A stretch of DNA of 64,000 nt from Clarkia xantiana subsp. parviflora (GCA_036873135.1 JAPTYO010000012.1:12098090-12162089); one strand, 5' to 3'. Positions 44,381-57,846 are shown, counted from the stretch's first letter. Numbers and translations: made by a program. The notes: a model not told the origin generated them from the letters alone.

Positions 44381-46360
44381 CTGACAGTCAGGTCCCACTT
44401 TATTCGAGTGGGAGAGATTTGAACCAGCAACTCAAGTGAATGACATGGTAAATGAGAATGGGAACATTTTCATAGTTAATCCAGTGGAATAATAAACCCT
44501 ACCACACGAAATCACTGTTGCTATTGAGACGAATCAAGTTGAACATGATGGTCATATAGCTGAACCAGGAATGACGCATCTACCTAAAACTACCTATTGT
44601 TTCCAGTGGGAGTGGTCCGACCAAACTTGGTTCCAGATCCTAGTGATCAAGGAATTCATCTCGGAAGTGAAACCCCGAGACAGAGAGGTTTTCAAAGGAA
44701 AAGTTATTGGTCAACGTTCAAAAAATGCTCTAGTTCCCAAAGGAAACAATGCTCCGATAAGAAGCATTGTTCCGAGTTAAATAATTTTTTCCCAATAGAA
44801 GTGATGCTACGATAAGAAGCATTATTCCGAGTGGGAGAAATGATCAGACTCAAAATGGGATTAACAAAAGCCTAGAGGAAAGTCAAAGGCATCGAGTAGT
44901 GTGAAAACCTAACTCTAACAACTGTTGGCAAGCATTGGAAAGATCTCAAGTGAAGAAATGGAGGAAAATAATAAAAGAAAGAGATCGCCTTAAATGAAAG
45001 TCATTATAGTCTATAGTTGATTTACCTGCTAACCACAAGGGCACAAGGATAATGTGAGTCCTGAAAGAAGGCTCACCACTGATGGAAAAGGTCGGGAGGT
45101 GTGAAACACGACTTGATGCAAAAGGATATAGCCATTTCACGGAGTTGACTTGGACAAAACAAACTCACTGACTGTGCGTAAAACCACGGTTAGGGCCAGT
45201 CATGGTCCTGGAAATGGATGTTAAGACCGCATTCCTCCACGAAAACCTGGAGGAAGAGATCTACATGGAGCATCCGCAAATTCCATGAAGAAATCGTAAG
45301 AAACAGATTCATGAATCTTCACGAGGATCCGTGCTTGTATTACAAGACCTCCGGGTCTAAGTACGTCATTTTAACATTATACGTGGGCGACATACTCATT
45401 TCCGCAAATGATGTCAGTTTTATGAGCAAGTCAAAGTCATGGTTGGCATCTGTATTTGAGATGAAAGACATGGGAGAGGCCACGTACATCTTTGGCATTA
45501 AAATTGCTAGAGACCGGGCTACCCGGAAATTGTGCCTGTCTCAAGAAGCTTATATCAACAAACTGTTGAAAAGATTCAGATTACAGGATGCCAAACCCGT
45601 GGATACGCCAGTGGTGTTTAGGTGCGAACTGTCAAAACGTGACGACCCCAAGAACCTGGCAGAGCGTGAACATATGAAGGGTTCGGAGTATTTGAGCATG
45701 GTCGGTAGTTTGATGTACGCCATGCAATGCACCCGTCCGGATATCTGTTACGTCGTGGGCCTAGTAGTGCGTTTCCAAACAGATCATGGCTATCAACATT
45801 TAAAGGCTGTAAAACGAATTATTCGTTATCTGAAAGGTACTGCCGACTACGCACTGTGCTATGAGGGCGGGAAGTTAGGATTGACCGGTTACAGTGACGC
45901 CGACCATGGTGGCGATCCGAATGATCGTAAGTCCACCACAGGAGGAGTGTTTCTCCTTGCTAATGTCGTCATTTCATGGACGAGCAAGAAGCAACCATGT
46001 ATCGCGTTGTCCACGATGGAATCAGAATTCGTAGCCCTCTCCAAGAACGCATAGGAAGCGGTCTGGCTGAAAAGGCTTCTTACTGCGCTGCTTGATGGTG
46101 ACGTCAGGAGTAAACCTGTGAAGGTGTTCTCTGACAGTCAGGCAGTCATTGCGGCAGTAAAGAATCCGAAGTACCATAGTAGGACCAAACATATTGATGT
46201 GAAATATTTTTATTCTAAATCTATGGTAGAAGATAATATAATCACTATAGAGTACTTTTCTACTGATAACATGATTGCAGACCTATTAACTAAACCACTA
46301 CGCATGGGGATATTCTAAAAGCATGTAAAACTGCTTGGATTGCGTAGGGTTTAGAAATGG
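44381..46360 (+). pseudogene. Copia-Y3 linker, reverse transcriptase and RNase H
   Basis: Linker remnants (NDMVNEN, then SDQGIHLGSETPRQR) lead into a broken RT start (RSQVKKWRK). From 45218 an open frame of 278 codons reads LEEEIYMEH, skips a block of RT, and then has DPCLYYKTSGSKYVILTLYV followed by GDILIS (YVGD in place of YVDD). It continues AYINKLLKRFRLQDAKPVDT, LMYAMQCTRPDICYV, TGYSDADHGGD, and after a TAG at 46052-46054, KVFSDSQAVIAAVKNPKYHS. Missing the palm block and with a mutated catalytic site, it is inactive, but its RNase H region is little damaged. Confidence 0.9.
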
Positions 46361-47541
46361 CGTGTATCTGTGATAACATTTTGATATTAGAAAGTTACAT
46401 TTTGTAAGCGAAAGAATTGCAACTGAGTTTATGATCAATCGACGTCATAATATTTTGATTACATCAAATTTTCGGTCTATAAACTAAGTCATAGGAGGAC
46501 GCAATCCTCTGCCAAAACTATGTCGAATGTGGGCCTTACCTCGTCACACAGGTACGGTCGTCTTGCGGTAGAGGGAGGCCTCTACTAAGAAAGGCTGGCT
46601 AAGAATCAGAGGGATAAACCCGATTACGCAAAACGATCATCTAGTGTCGAAGTAACTCGACATGATCTTCGCTTTGCAGATCGCCGTGATGAACTTTGTT
46701 CGTCATTAATTCATATTCTGGGCCAGATGAAAATATGCGATAGTATGATTTGACATATCCCATTCCTTTGAACTTAAACGTTCAGGTATCCTATCGATGC
46801 GTGTTCGACCACGAGGTCACAGCTCGGTTGTGCTAGGAAAGAATCCTCGTGATTCTGGCGGGCGCAAACTTATTAACCTCGAGCGTGTGATTGATCCCGG
46901 GAGCCTTATGAAGAGGTACCCAAAATATCCTCATGGACTCAGAACTCATATCTAAGGTCAGGCTCAATGTTCGCTTCCCGACGTATGAGCGTAGTGCTGA
47001 ACAAAAAGGCCCAATGACCACGTCTTTGGAAACCGGTTGGGTTTGACTAAGGATATGAGGGATGGGGATTGTCAAGTTCAAATGTAATTCACCGTCTCTT
47101 GTATTCACTAAGGTGGCCACCAACCGGATATTAGTTGAAGGTTGTGAATACTTGTACGGATGCCTTGGAGAAGTATTCCTATGAGGAAACTAGGCAAAAG
47201 GAGAATTATAAATTAACATAGGATACATCGCGATATTATATAAATGTTTTTATAACAGGTTGATTGGAGAAAAAGGGAATCAACGTTCCACAGGCGCTAC
47301 AACACTCCTAACAGATGAGTAGCACGATGTCCGTCGTGTCCGTCTGTCGCACGGCAAATCTCGTATGAACTATTCGGAAGCAAAGGACCAGATCAAATGA
47401 GTGAAATGTTGATGAAGATCTGGACTACAATACATTAACATGCACCCTCCCATTCCGGCAAGTGGGAGCTGTAAGCATATGGTGATGGGCGTCGTAAATG
47501 GAAGCCCATTATATGTATATGTTACCTAAGTTAATTGGGCA
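46361..47541 (+). repeat. Copia-Y3 3' UTR and truncated 3' LTR
   Basis: The 3' UTR matches that of Y2 and ends in the PPT GCAAGTGGGAGC (47458-47469). The LTR starts TGTAAGCATATGGTGATGGG at 47470 but stops after about 72 bp near 47541, where it joins GC-rich sequence of the Tat-S family. The remaining about 530 bp of this LTR are lost. Confidence 0.85.
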
Positions 47542-48660
47542 CCCTCGATTAGGGCATCACCGTGGTCGAATTAAACGCCGGAGAACCCTGCCGCCGCAAA
47601 TCAGACCACCGGAGAAATGGTGGTCGGAAATTGAGACTATCCAGCCGCCAATCGCCGCCGGAGAGTCATCTCGGGCTCGCCTGGCTTCGTCTGACACCGA
47701 CGAGCTCCGACCCACCTCTCCCGACCTCCGCCACGGGCTGAATTCCCCCCAGGAGCCCCTGACGTGAGCTGCGACGCCGCCCCTATGCCGGGTTTTCATG
47801 CCCGGTTTGAACCTAACCACCTAGTTCGGTTCTAATTTCGAACCGCCTAACTAAACCAAGGGCGAATTGACACCAAACCCGACTCTAATACCGAACCAAA
47901 GACCTATCTTGGTGGTAAAGTAAGGTAAAATGGTAAGTTTTGAAAGATGAAGGTGAATGGTGGCCATGGTGGTGGTGGTGAAAGGTAAAGACATTTATAT
48001 AAAGGTATTACCCTAGGGTTAAAAGGGAGACACAATCCAACCCTCCATTTCAAAATTGCATGATCCAATGGTACTAGAAAAGATGACCATTATTTAGAGT
48101 TTTGCCACTACCTATAGTGATTTTTGACTAAGGCATATAAATATTGCACATCCATGTGAGTCATAACATGACATTGATAGTGTTTCATAACACTTAGAAT
48201 TTTTTCACACATCATCACGATGACATCTATATGCATTACCACTAGTCTTGTCAAACACTTAGTATTTTTTCCATGTTTGCCATGCATGCATCCATATGCA
48301 TCACTACTAGTGTTGTCCAACACTTAGTATTTTTTTTTTCCCATTGATTGATACATACACATTGCTATACATGTCATTAATAGTGTTTCACAACAATTAG
48401 AAATTTTTTTCACCTATTTCCATGATTACATACATATGCATCAACACTAGTGTCATGACACACAGTGATTTTTTCCATGAAAAAATGTATACATCCATGT
48501 ACGTTATAGCTAGTGTTTTGAAAACACTTAGAAATTTTTTCATCACCATGCATTATAGCATACATAAACGTCAACACCACCGTTGACAAATTTTCACAAT
48601 GATTAAGAAAATTTTCCATACCAAAACATGCATATTGATTTTCTCATATACACGCACTCA
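47542..48660. repeat. Probable 3' internal region of Tat-S gypsy with tandem repeats
   Basis: A GC-rich start (47560-47780) followed by AT-rich sequence in which units of about 64-68 bp carry versions of TTGTCAAACACTTAG and ATGCATCCATATGCA (near 48249, 48313, 48382, 48452, 48513). It is the same arrangement as 5860-6900. The simplest reading is that Copia-Y3 split Tat-S2 and that this is its far 3' part, with the middle of pol deleted. Confidence 0.55.
47847..47900. other. Low-information patch inside the Tat-S 3' region
   Basis: AACCGCCTAACTAAACCAAG-type sequence parallel to that at 6150-6180 (TTAAACCAAGTTCC). Listed only as a landmark supporting the relation between 47542-48660 and 5780-6900. 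Confidence 0.35.
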
Positions 48661-48786
48661 TATTGATATAAGAGGTCTCAGTCAATTTTTCCCGTTAAAT
48701 GTGACGGAATTCAGTCACGTGCCAAAAACGTGCCCAACTTAAAAATGTAATCCCAAAATTGCCCCCTTCCTCACATGTGTGCATGT
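48661..48786 (+). other. Left flank of Copia-Y4, possible 5' end of the Mutator element
   Basis: Contains CCCGTTAAATGTGACGGAAT and CACGTGCCAAAAACGTGCC, resembling the subterminal part of the MITE at 38212-39081. It ends with CATGT (48782-48786), the target duplication of Copia-Y4, and would continue at 58455 if that element were absent. Confidence 0.45.
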
Positions 48787-49363
48787 TGTTAGATTACGGG
48801 GAGTAATCTCTACGGATACTTAAACAAGGTACATGCTAGTAATTAGAATTACGCGGCGGAAGTTTAACACATACCTTTAGAATGATCCATAGACCCAAGA
48901 TCTTCTCTGGAGGGAGTTCACGATCCTCTGGTCGGGACCCGTAGAGGTGCAAGCTACACAGCAAAGCCTCGGATCGATTCTTGGAACGGGGACAGATCTC
49001 TGGAGAGTTTGCTCGAAGGAAATTTGGTACACCCTTGGTGAGGGATATGGTTCAGCCGAAACTGTCAGGGTGTGGGGTTTAGGGTTTTTCTCTCTATAAT
49101 ACTCTTGTGAGGGAATTGTGATTAACCCTAAAAATACCCTAACACCTCTTATTTATAGGAGGAATAAAGTGGACAAAAGTCCACTTTAACCCTTCCTAGG
49201 GTTTCGGCCGGCACATGCATCGGGAGGCCCAGTTTTGGGCCTCTCATGTCAATTCGGATTTGGATCTAGCCCAATTACCTAATGTGACATTTACCCAAGT
49301 TCAATAGGTAAACTATACATATTATGGGCTACCAATTACGGCGCCCATTACCATATGCTTACA
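48787..49363 (-). repeat. 3' LTR of Copia-Y4
   Basis: A 577-bp LTR, from TGTAAGCATATGG at 49363 down to ATCTAACA at 48787, followed by the target duplication CATGT. A deletion of about 26 bp after CCCGTAGAGG (plus strand near 48945) accounts for most of the length difference from its partner. Confidence 0.9.
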
Positions 49364-50470
49364 GCTCCCACTCCCCGGAATGAGAGGGTGCCTGTTAATG
49401 TATTGTCGTCCAAATCTGCATCAACATTTCTCTCCTTTGATCTGCTCCTTGCTTCCGAATAGTTCATACGAGGTTTGCCGTGCGACCGGCGGATACGATG
49501 GGCATCGTGTTACTCATATGTTAGGAGTATTGTAGCGCCCGCGGAACGTTGCTTCCCTTTTCTCCAATCAACCTATTATAAACAACATTTATATTGTACC
49601 GCGATGTATCCTAGGTCAACTGTTAATTCTCCTTTTTGCCTAGTTTCCACATAGGAACACTTCTCCAAGGAATCCGTACAAGTATTCACAACCTTCAACT
49701 AAATCTGATTGGTGGCCACCTAGTGAATACAAGAGTCGGTGAATTACAGGTGAACTTGAACATCCCCATCGCTCATATCCTTAGTCAGACCCAACCGGTT
49801 TCCAAAGACGTGAAGCGAGCATTGAGCCTGACCTTAGATATGAGTTCTGAGTCCGTGAGGATACTTTAGGTGCCTCTTCATAAGGCTCATGGGATCAATC
49901 ACACGCTCGAGGTGAAGAAGTTTGCGCCCGCCAGAATCACGAGGATTCCTTCCTAACACAACCGAGCTGTGACCCCGTGATCGAACGTGGCACGCGCAGT
50001 ATGAAGCACGCGTTGATAGCATACCTGAACCTTTTGGGTTGACAAGAAAGGGATATGTCAATCATGCTATCACAGATTCTCATCTGGCCCAGAATGTGGT
50101 TAAATGACGAACGAAGTTCATCACGGCGGTATGCAAAACGAAGATCATGTTGAGTTACTTCGAAACTAGATATCGTCTTGCTTAATCAAGTTTATCTCCC
50201 TGAATCTTAGCCAGTCATGCTTGGTAGAGGCCTCCCTCCACCGCAATACTACCGTACCTGTGTGACTAGGTAAGGCCCACATTCGACATAGTTTGGCAGA
50301 GGATTGCGTCCTTCTACGACTTATTTATAGACCGTAAATCTGATGTAATCAAAACATTATGACGTCGATTGATCATAAACTTAGTTGCAATTCTTTCGCT
50401 TACAAAATGTAACTTTCTAATATCAAAATGTTATCACAGATACATGCCATTTCTAAACCCTACGCAATCC
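49364..50470 (-). other. Copia-Y4 3' UTR
   Basis: The inverted equivalent of 29906-31037; ends in the polypurine tract next to the 3' LTR. No gene is called (see the rejected 75-codon frame). Confidence 0.75.
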
Positions 50471-52510
50471 AAGCAATTTTACATACTTTTTGAATATCTC
50501 CATGCGTAGTGGTTTAGTTAATGGGTCAGTTACCAAGTTATTGGTGGACGAGTATTCCATAGTGATAATATTGTCTACCACCAGAAGTTTAGCATTAATT
50601 ATTCCATATAAATGTGTTTGGTACTACTATGGTACTTTGGTTTCTTAACTGCCGCAATGGCTGCTTGACTGTCAGAGAAAATCTTCACAGGTTTATTTTT
50701 TACATTGCCATCAAGCAGCGCAGTTAGAAGCCTTTTAAGCCAGACCGTTTTCTGTGCATTCTTAGAGAGAGCTTTGAATTCTGATTCCATCATAGACAGC
50801 GCGACTCATATTTTCTTCTTACTCGTCCATGAAATGGCGGCATTAGCAAAGGAGTAATACTCCTCCTGTTGTAGACTTATGATCATTCGGATCGCCACCA
50901 CGGTCGGCGTCAATGCAATCGGTCAATTCTAACTTCCTGCCCTCATAGCATAGTTCGTGGTCGGCAGTACCTTTTCAGATAACAAGTTATTCGTATTATA
51001 GTCTTTAAATGTTGATGGCTAGGATCTAATAGGAAGCGTGCTACTAAGCTCATGGTGTAACAGACATCCAGACGGGTGCATTGCATGGGGTAGAACAAAC
51101 TACCGACCATGCTAAAACATCATGCACCCTTTATATATTTACTATATGCCAGGTTCTTGGGGCCGTCATGTTTTGACAGTGCGCACCCAAACAACACCGG
51201 CGTCTCCACGGGTTTTGGCACCCTGTAATCTGAATCTTTTCAACAGATTGTTGATACAAGATTCTTGAGATAGACATAATTTCCGGGTAGCGCGATCTCT
51301 GGCAGTCTCAATGCCTAAGATATACGTGGCATTTCCGATGTATTTCATCTCAAATACAGATGCCAATCAGGACTTTGACTTATTCATAAAACTCATGTCG
51401 TTTGCGGCAATGAGTATGTCGTCCACGTATAAAGTTAAGATGACATACTTAGACCTGGAGGTCTTATAATACACGCACGGGTCCTTGTGATAAACTGACA
51501 GATCCGTTTCCTACGATTTCCTAATGGAATCTGCGATACCATTGCCGAGACAACTGTTTATGACCGTAGATGGACATTTGGAGTTTACAAACTTTATGTT
51601 CGTTACAAGGAGTAATGAAACCCTCCGGTTGCTCCATGTAGATATCTTCCTCCAGGTTTCCAAGGAGGAATTCGGTCTTAATACCCACTTGGTGCAGTTC
51701 GAAATTAACACCTGCGACCAGGACCATGAATGGCCCTTCACCGTGGTTTTACGCACAGATGGTGAATATGTTTCGTCAAAGTCCACTCCGTGAAGTTGAG
51801 AGCATTTCGCAACAAGTCGAGCTTTGTATCGCTCGACCTTTTCCATCAGTGGTGAGCCTTCTTTCAGGACTCGCCATATCCTTATGTCCCTGTGGTTAGC
51901 AGGTAAATCAACTATAGACTTTAATGGCTTTCATTTAGGCGATCTCTCTCATTTATTATTTTTCTCAATTTCTCCACTTGAGGTCTTTACAATGCATGCC
52001 AAAAGTCGTTATAGTGAGGTTATCACTCTTCCAGATGGGATACTTCTTTGGAGAAGTTCGACGCCTTTGACTTTCGTCTAGGCTTGATTATCCCATCTTT
52101 GAGTCTTAAAGTCTCTCCCACTCGGAATAATGCCTCTTATCGGAGCATTTATTCCAATTGGGATCAATTCTCCCACTCAAGATGATGCTTCTTATCGGAG
52201 CATATTGGGTACAAAAGGAGTGCTTTAACCATAACCGACAACTTTTCTTATACGAGTTCTTGGTCTCGGAGTTTTACTTCCAAGATAAATTCATTGATCA
52301 CTAGGATCTGGAACCAAGTTTGTCGGATCACTCCCACTGGGAACAATGGGTAGTATAGGTAGTTGTGGCAATCCTGGTTTAGCATTACGATAATCAGGTT
52401 CAACTTGATTCGTCCAAACAGCAACAATGATTTCATGTGGAAGGAGTTTATTCCACCCACTAGATTTAAAATGAAAATGTTCTCATTATCATTTACCATG
52501 TCATTCACTT
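50471..52510 (-). pseudogene. Copia-Y4 linker, reverse transcriptase and RNase H remnant
   Basis: Downwards from 52508: NDMVNDNENIFILNLVGG (linker), RYKARLVAK, GVDFDETYSPSVRKTT (51846-51770), LLGNLEEDIYMEQPEGFI, YGHKQLSRQWYRRFH, then across breaks VILTLYVDDIL (YVDD intact, about 51440-51410), INNLLKRFRLQGAK, and RNase H KIFSDSQAAIAAVKKPKYHS (about 50700-50630). Many frameshifts and stops. This is the most decayed pol of the family in the window. Confidence 0.85.
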
Positions 52511-53092
52511 GAGTTGCTGGTTCAAATCTCTCATACTCGAATTAAGTGGGACATGATTTTCAGTGTTATCCTGCTCCGTTTTGATCAAGACTACATTTGT
52601 TTGAAACTTTCCATGCATCGGAAAATTCCTCCTCAAGTATGTAAAGTCTCATGTTCGACCACGGCACCATTTTCCCAAAAGTTGTAAACATGTATTTTCT
52701 AAGAGTAGTTAACGTACTATTGTCCCAACTACGTGTTTAATGCGCAAATTAATGTCGCAGTATGATGTGATTTAACTCATTATCATTCTTCAGCTATTAT
52801 GGCGACGTGTTTTACCGATTTCACTGGAACACAGTGTTACATAAATTAGAATACATTTTTATCATCCCATAGGGAAAGTCTGGTAGAGTGATTCCAACAT
52901 TATGTTTATAAATTGTGCTTCTTGAAGTGAGTCAGTTGATTTGAATGCCAGGCCTGACTTATCGTTCAAGGCTTACGGAAGGAAAATCGTTTAACCGACT
53001 TCATCTTTCTTCGTTTGCAAACTTATCTCAGAGATTTTATCCCATCTCCGAACTGAGCATTTCAGGTTTTCACCTTATGCGTCAGTTGATAC

Positions 53093-54360
53093 TAGGGCTG
53101 AGCGTGGTCTGGTCCTGGTCATGACCAGACTAAGACCATGCAAGACCATTTGTAAATGGTCCTCCTCCAAATGGTCTAGGACCAAACCAGGACCATTTAA
53201 AATGGTCTTGGTCTTTTTGGTTCTGGTTTTGGTCCAAACCATTAGGACCATTTTTTATTTTTTATGTTTTTTTAATTTAAATTTTTAAAATTTGTCGAAT
53301 ATTATTTTTGTAATAATCATAAGTTGAAAATTCATTTATTATAATTATATATAATATATTGGAGTAGAGGAAGATCCGACCCGTGCCCATGGAGCCGGTG
53401 ACTGGTAGGGGTGAAACCGATCCAGTCGGACCGGTTTCTTAGCTATTTTGGTCGGGGTCCACATTTTTCGGTCCGGATTTTTTCAACAAAAAAAGTCCGA
53501 CCAAAAATTCGTTTTGAAAAAAATAAATTGTCCATATTTAGAACAGTTTTTTCGGTCTGACTTTCGGTTTAAATAGAAAATCCAAAAATAATAATCAATA
53601 TATAAAATATCTCAAATTTCTTATAAAGTATATTTAGAGTTCCAAAATAAATAAAAATAGAAACATAAAACTCGTTTACGGTTTGTTCGGATCGGTCCGG
53701 TTTGATTTTAATAGTTTTGGTTTTGAAGTGCTACGAGGTTAAAATCTTTACAAATGTGGCATCTCAACTAGAATTTGAAACTTCGGCAAAAAAAAAAACT
53801 AGAATTTGAAACTCAAATCACTAACTCATAAAATAGTATTTACGTAATTAATTTTAACACTTTTCTCTAGGTACTATATTAGTAATTAATTGAATCACAT
53901 ATATCCAAAAAAAAAAAAATAGTTTGAGAAATTAGTAGAACAAGTTACACTTATTAGTATACTTCAAAAAATCAGACAACACATTATCGGTCTATTTACG
54001 GTTCGGTTTGTTCGGATCAGTCCGATTTGGTTTTTGGCGCTTTTTTGGACCTACCGAGTTTTACTTTCGGCCCTAGTGACTGGTGAGACTAAATGAGAGT
54101 GATTGGGTGAGAGTTGAGAGTTCAAAATTGGTTTTATTATTGTTTGCAAATTCCAGTTTTTTTTTAAAAAAAAAAAAAAAATTAGATTGGTCTTAAATGG
54201 CCCTAAATGATCTCAATGGGCTTTTTGGTCTTGGTCTGAAATTTAGACCAAGACCAAATAAGACCATCAAAAGAAGACCATTGGTCTTGGTCCAAAATGG
54301 ACTTGGTCTTGGGCGGTCTTGGTCTTGGTAATGGTCTTGGTAGACCATTGCTCACCCCTA
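53093..54360. mobile_element. hAT element inserted in Copia-Y4
   Basis: Termini TAGGGCTGAGC and, on the right, GCTCACCCCTA. The 8-bp duplication GTTGATAC is perfect on both sides (53085-53092 and 54361-54368). TAGGG starts and 8-bp duplications are hAT hallmarks. The interior is made of GGTCTTGGTC/GACCAAGACC repeats in both orientations near the ends, with no transposase. Length 1268 bp including a second hAT at 53406-54077. Confidence 0.9.
53406..54077. mobile_element. Second hAT MITE nested inside the first
   Basis: A 672-bp element. Left end TAGGGGTGAAACCGATCC; right end TTTTACTTTCGGCCCTA, whose complement starts TAGGGCCGAAAGTAAAA. A perfect 8-bp duplication GTGACTGG lies at 53398-53405 and 54078-54085. 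CGGTCCGGTTT motifs occur near both ends. No transposase. Confidence 0.92.
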
Positions 54361-57300
54361 GTTGATACTTTTATAAGGTCGTGGTAGCTTCCGAGGCCTA
54401 CTTCTTACCGATGTAAATGGTATCAATAAGTTGTTTCCAAGGGAATGCAAACGAAAATTCAGCACATCATCATCCAGACACTTCATCATTAAATTCGTAT
54501 TTTGAAACGATGTGTTCCGTCTCTCGAGGTCCACTTGCGTGTAGCGCTTTTCGCCGAATTTTTAACACTTGGTTAAATCGTTTCACTTGCGAATTTAATT
54601 TAATTTAATCCAATTGGTTTCGCACATGATCATCATTACAGATTATTTCATTCAATGGAGTACTAACAGATAATAAATACTACATCTTTCGATCTAACTA
54701 CGCAATTGATGTGTATATTCAGTTCAGTTTCCCGACTGAGATGACGGAGTACGTGAATTGTTTCATTTTATTCGACAACTTTTACCTGGCCGAAATTTTG
54801 TTTCGGATCGATCCCTCTTAACCGGGTCGATTAATTTTGACAAGTAGATCATATTTCGAATCGAACGGAAACTACTTTATTCAATAAATCCGATTCTCGA
54901 AATAACCAAAATTTTAGTAACTCAAACGAACGATAAATGACAATGGTAGGGTTCTTGATCTGAAGATCACGTATTCGATCCATGATTGTTGCATAGATAG
55001 TCGAGAACTTTAAGTCATGTTGAACATCACATCTGAGTAATTCACGAGTGAATTACATCAAATGATCTATGTCTGTATAAAACGTTTACAGCTTCATACA
55101 CATGAGCTACGTGGCGTACTGGAGACGCACTTTATCAACATGGTTTAACCCAACGGATTATCGTATAAGACCTTTATGGTCCAGTTCTCTCTATAATATG
55201 CGGATCATGGTTGATTTCTTTCGAACCCAGTATGGTGAGCCGAGAAGGTTTCCCTTTTACTGCTATGGTTACTGTACTCGATTAGGCTCAAGGTCATTGA
55301 GTCATTGACAATATCAGACAACCATATACATTTTTTCTATATGTTGACTTTTCATTCTGAAGAGCCAATGTGGGTTTTACGCCAACATTCATGAACAGAG
55401 AGAAAATCATCACCTTTAACCGAAACATTTAGCTTCTGCATCCTTGCTTCCACCGAGGCGGATGCAAAGGTATACTAAGCTGTAACATTGCCTGGTTGCA
55501 ATTGAAGTCTTCTTCAACCCCTTTTTACCAAGGTTGAATGTATCACCACATATGCGTTCAGATCATCAAAGAACCTACTCCCATGCTTGGTGAAACAAAT
55601 TATTACTCGTTTCTCATTGTCAAAAATCATACAGACTACCATATTCATCTGTAGTTGTCTTCTCCGCTTTTTGGAATCATACTAGAGATTTCAAAACGTA
55701 CTCTTTTTATTCATCGTGATTCATACCATCAAGATTGCGAGGAATATCGAATCACACTAAATTAACCAATTCATACTAACACATCGATGATTATGCAAAA
55801 ATTAGGGAGACGATAACATTTTGAGAAAGAATTGCATACATCAGATATCTATTAAGATTGAATCCGACAAATAATGATTCCCCAGTCATCTAAACCAACC
55901 GACCACCAGTAAACCAATGGAAGATGGTTGTGAAAGAGTTCACATTACCGTCATTTTCAATCAAATCGATCAGTCTTTTAAAACGGTTTTAATCGCAAAT
56001 TACCGGAACGGGAATTTTAAAACAACCATACCCGATCTTGGCTTTCCCAAGGCCCTTTGTATTTTGGAAAATATTCCGAAGAATTTACTCATGCATATAT
56101 AATTCTACCAACCATGTAAATTATCATACGCAAGTAGCATTCATCAAACAAACCACATTCATGCTTACGCGTCATGCGTCTAATGTTCCGAGGAACTCAT
56201 GCTTGCATATATAATTCTACTTCCAAGTAAATTATCAAATGCAACTACATCCTCAACATTCTAGCATACGTGTCAAACATGAAAATTCCACAACAATCAT
56301 ACATATTTGGCGACTGGTTTTCGGTTTTAAAATAATTTTAAACATTAGGGGCTGATTTGCAATTCATGTTTATATGCAACATTCTAGACATGAATCCTAG
56401 GTATTTCCAACCATCACAGCATGTCTATCGTAGCGCGCATTCCATATATTTAACTAGGGCTCCGCCCACAACATGCAATATCCAGCTAGCTTGACTAAGT
56501 CAAGACAACATTTCTAATCATGCATTAATATATATTGAATAATAAAAAATTGCAATTCAGCCCCCTAATTAATCCAGTTCCAAAAACATGTATCTCCGAG
56601 ATCCATCGTCAAAATCGAAACAAGGCATAAAGGTTAGCAACCATATGAGCACTGTGTAGTCCATTTAGAAGTTAAAAAAAATTTGGATTTTAAAACTTGA
56701 CCACCCTATTTTATTTAATTGACTTAAATTCGGCTTTGAAAAGCATTTCGGTTCAGTCAATTTCGGTTCGGTTCAGAAAATCCGGTTCTGTCCGGTCCGG
56801 TAAATCCGGTTCGGTTCGGTCCGGTTTTAAATTTTAAAATCTGGTTCGGTTCGATCCGGTCCAATAAAATAGGGTTTGGTTCGGTTCAATACACAAAACC
56901 GGTTCGGTTAGATCCACTTAATTAACCTGGTTCGACCCGACCCGATTAGGTCGAACCGATTGAGAAAACCCGGTTCGATTTAAATCCGTCCCGGTTTAAT
57001 ATATTGGACTGGCCCAATAATTAAAATTTCAAAGGTTGGGCCGAAATGTTGACTTGTGGCCCAAGTAGGGGTTTTGAATTCCAAAATAATTAACTTAACC
57101 ACCAAGTAACAATAATTATATAAAATAATTTCCATATTAAAAATATACATGTATAATTCGGCCAAATACAAACATATATATATTTATTGCTAAGATTCTA
57201 TCTTTAAGATTAAATCAATCAAATATATATATATATGTAAAATTCGGTTCATATATATATATAATATTTATTTATTGTCAATATTTAAATAGGGTAACAA

Positions 57301-57846
57301 ATATACTGACATATATTTTCTCAATCTTTTAGGCAATAAAATCTATCAATAATATCTTTAACCCTATTAAATATTTAGATATATTGATAGTGATATATAT
57401 TTCTATATATTTATGTGAATCTATCCTTATGTTCCTAATTATAGATATATTGTTACCATAATTAAAAAATTAAAATATGGTAAACAATATTCTAATGTGA
57501 TATGCCGAAATTTACTTGCTTGGTGACCAAGAAATTAAAAATTTTACCTTAAAAAATCATTAAATTTTCCGGCACAAACACCAAATTAGGAACAAGTGGT
57601 CAAATTTCAAGATCAATTTTTAATAAGTTCTACAATCCAATGTTTGATTTTGATAAATATTACTCTTTTCTTGAAGATCATGAACATCAAATTAACCAAG
57701 AACATCATGAAAATTTCGGTTTCATCAAGAACCCTAAAAATCGAAAATTTTAAAAAATTTCTTTTAAAATTTCGGTTTTCATATTTAAATTTCAAGAACA
57801 TCAATTTATCAAAATCATGAACTCCTAACACGGGCTCTGATACCAC

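Larger units (their letters stand above)
52511..57846 (-). other. Copia-Y4 leader and integrase remnant
   Basis: 57846 down to about 55300 is the family leader, including CCGGTTCGG-rich sequence (56750-57000) and AT runs. From 55150 to 54370 it matches Copia-Y1 3770-4640 in reverse complement. Around 52640-52700 the minus strand matches the Y1 integrase tail (GCCGTGGTCGAACATGAG). Gag and protease are not recognisable. Confidence 0.65.
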
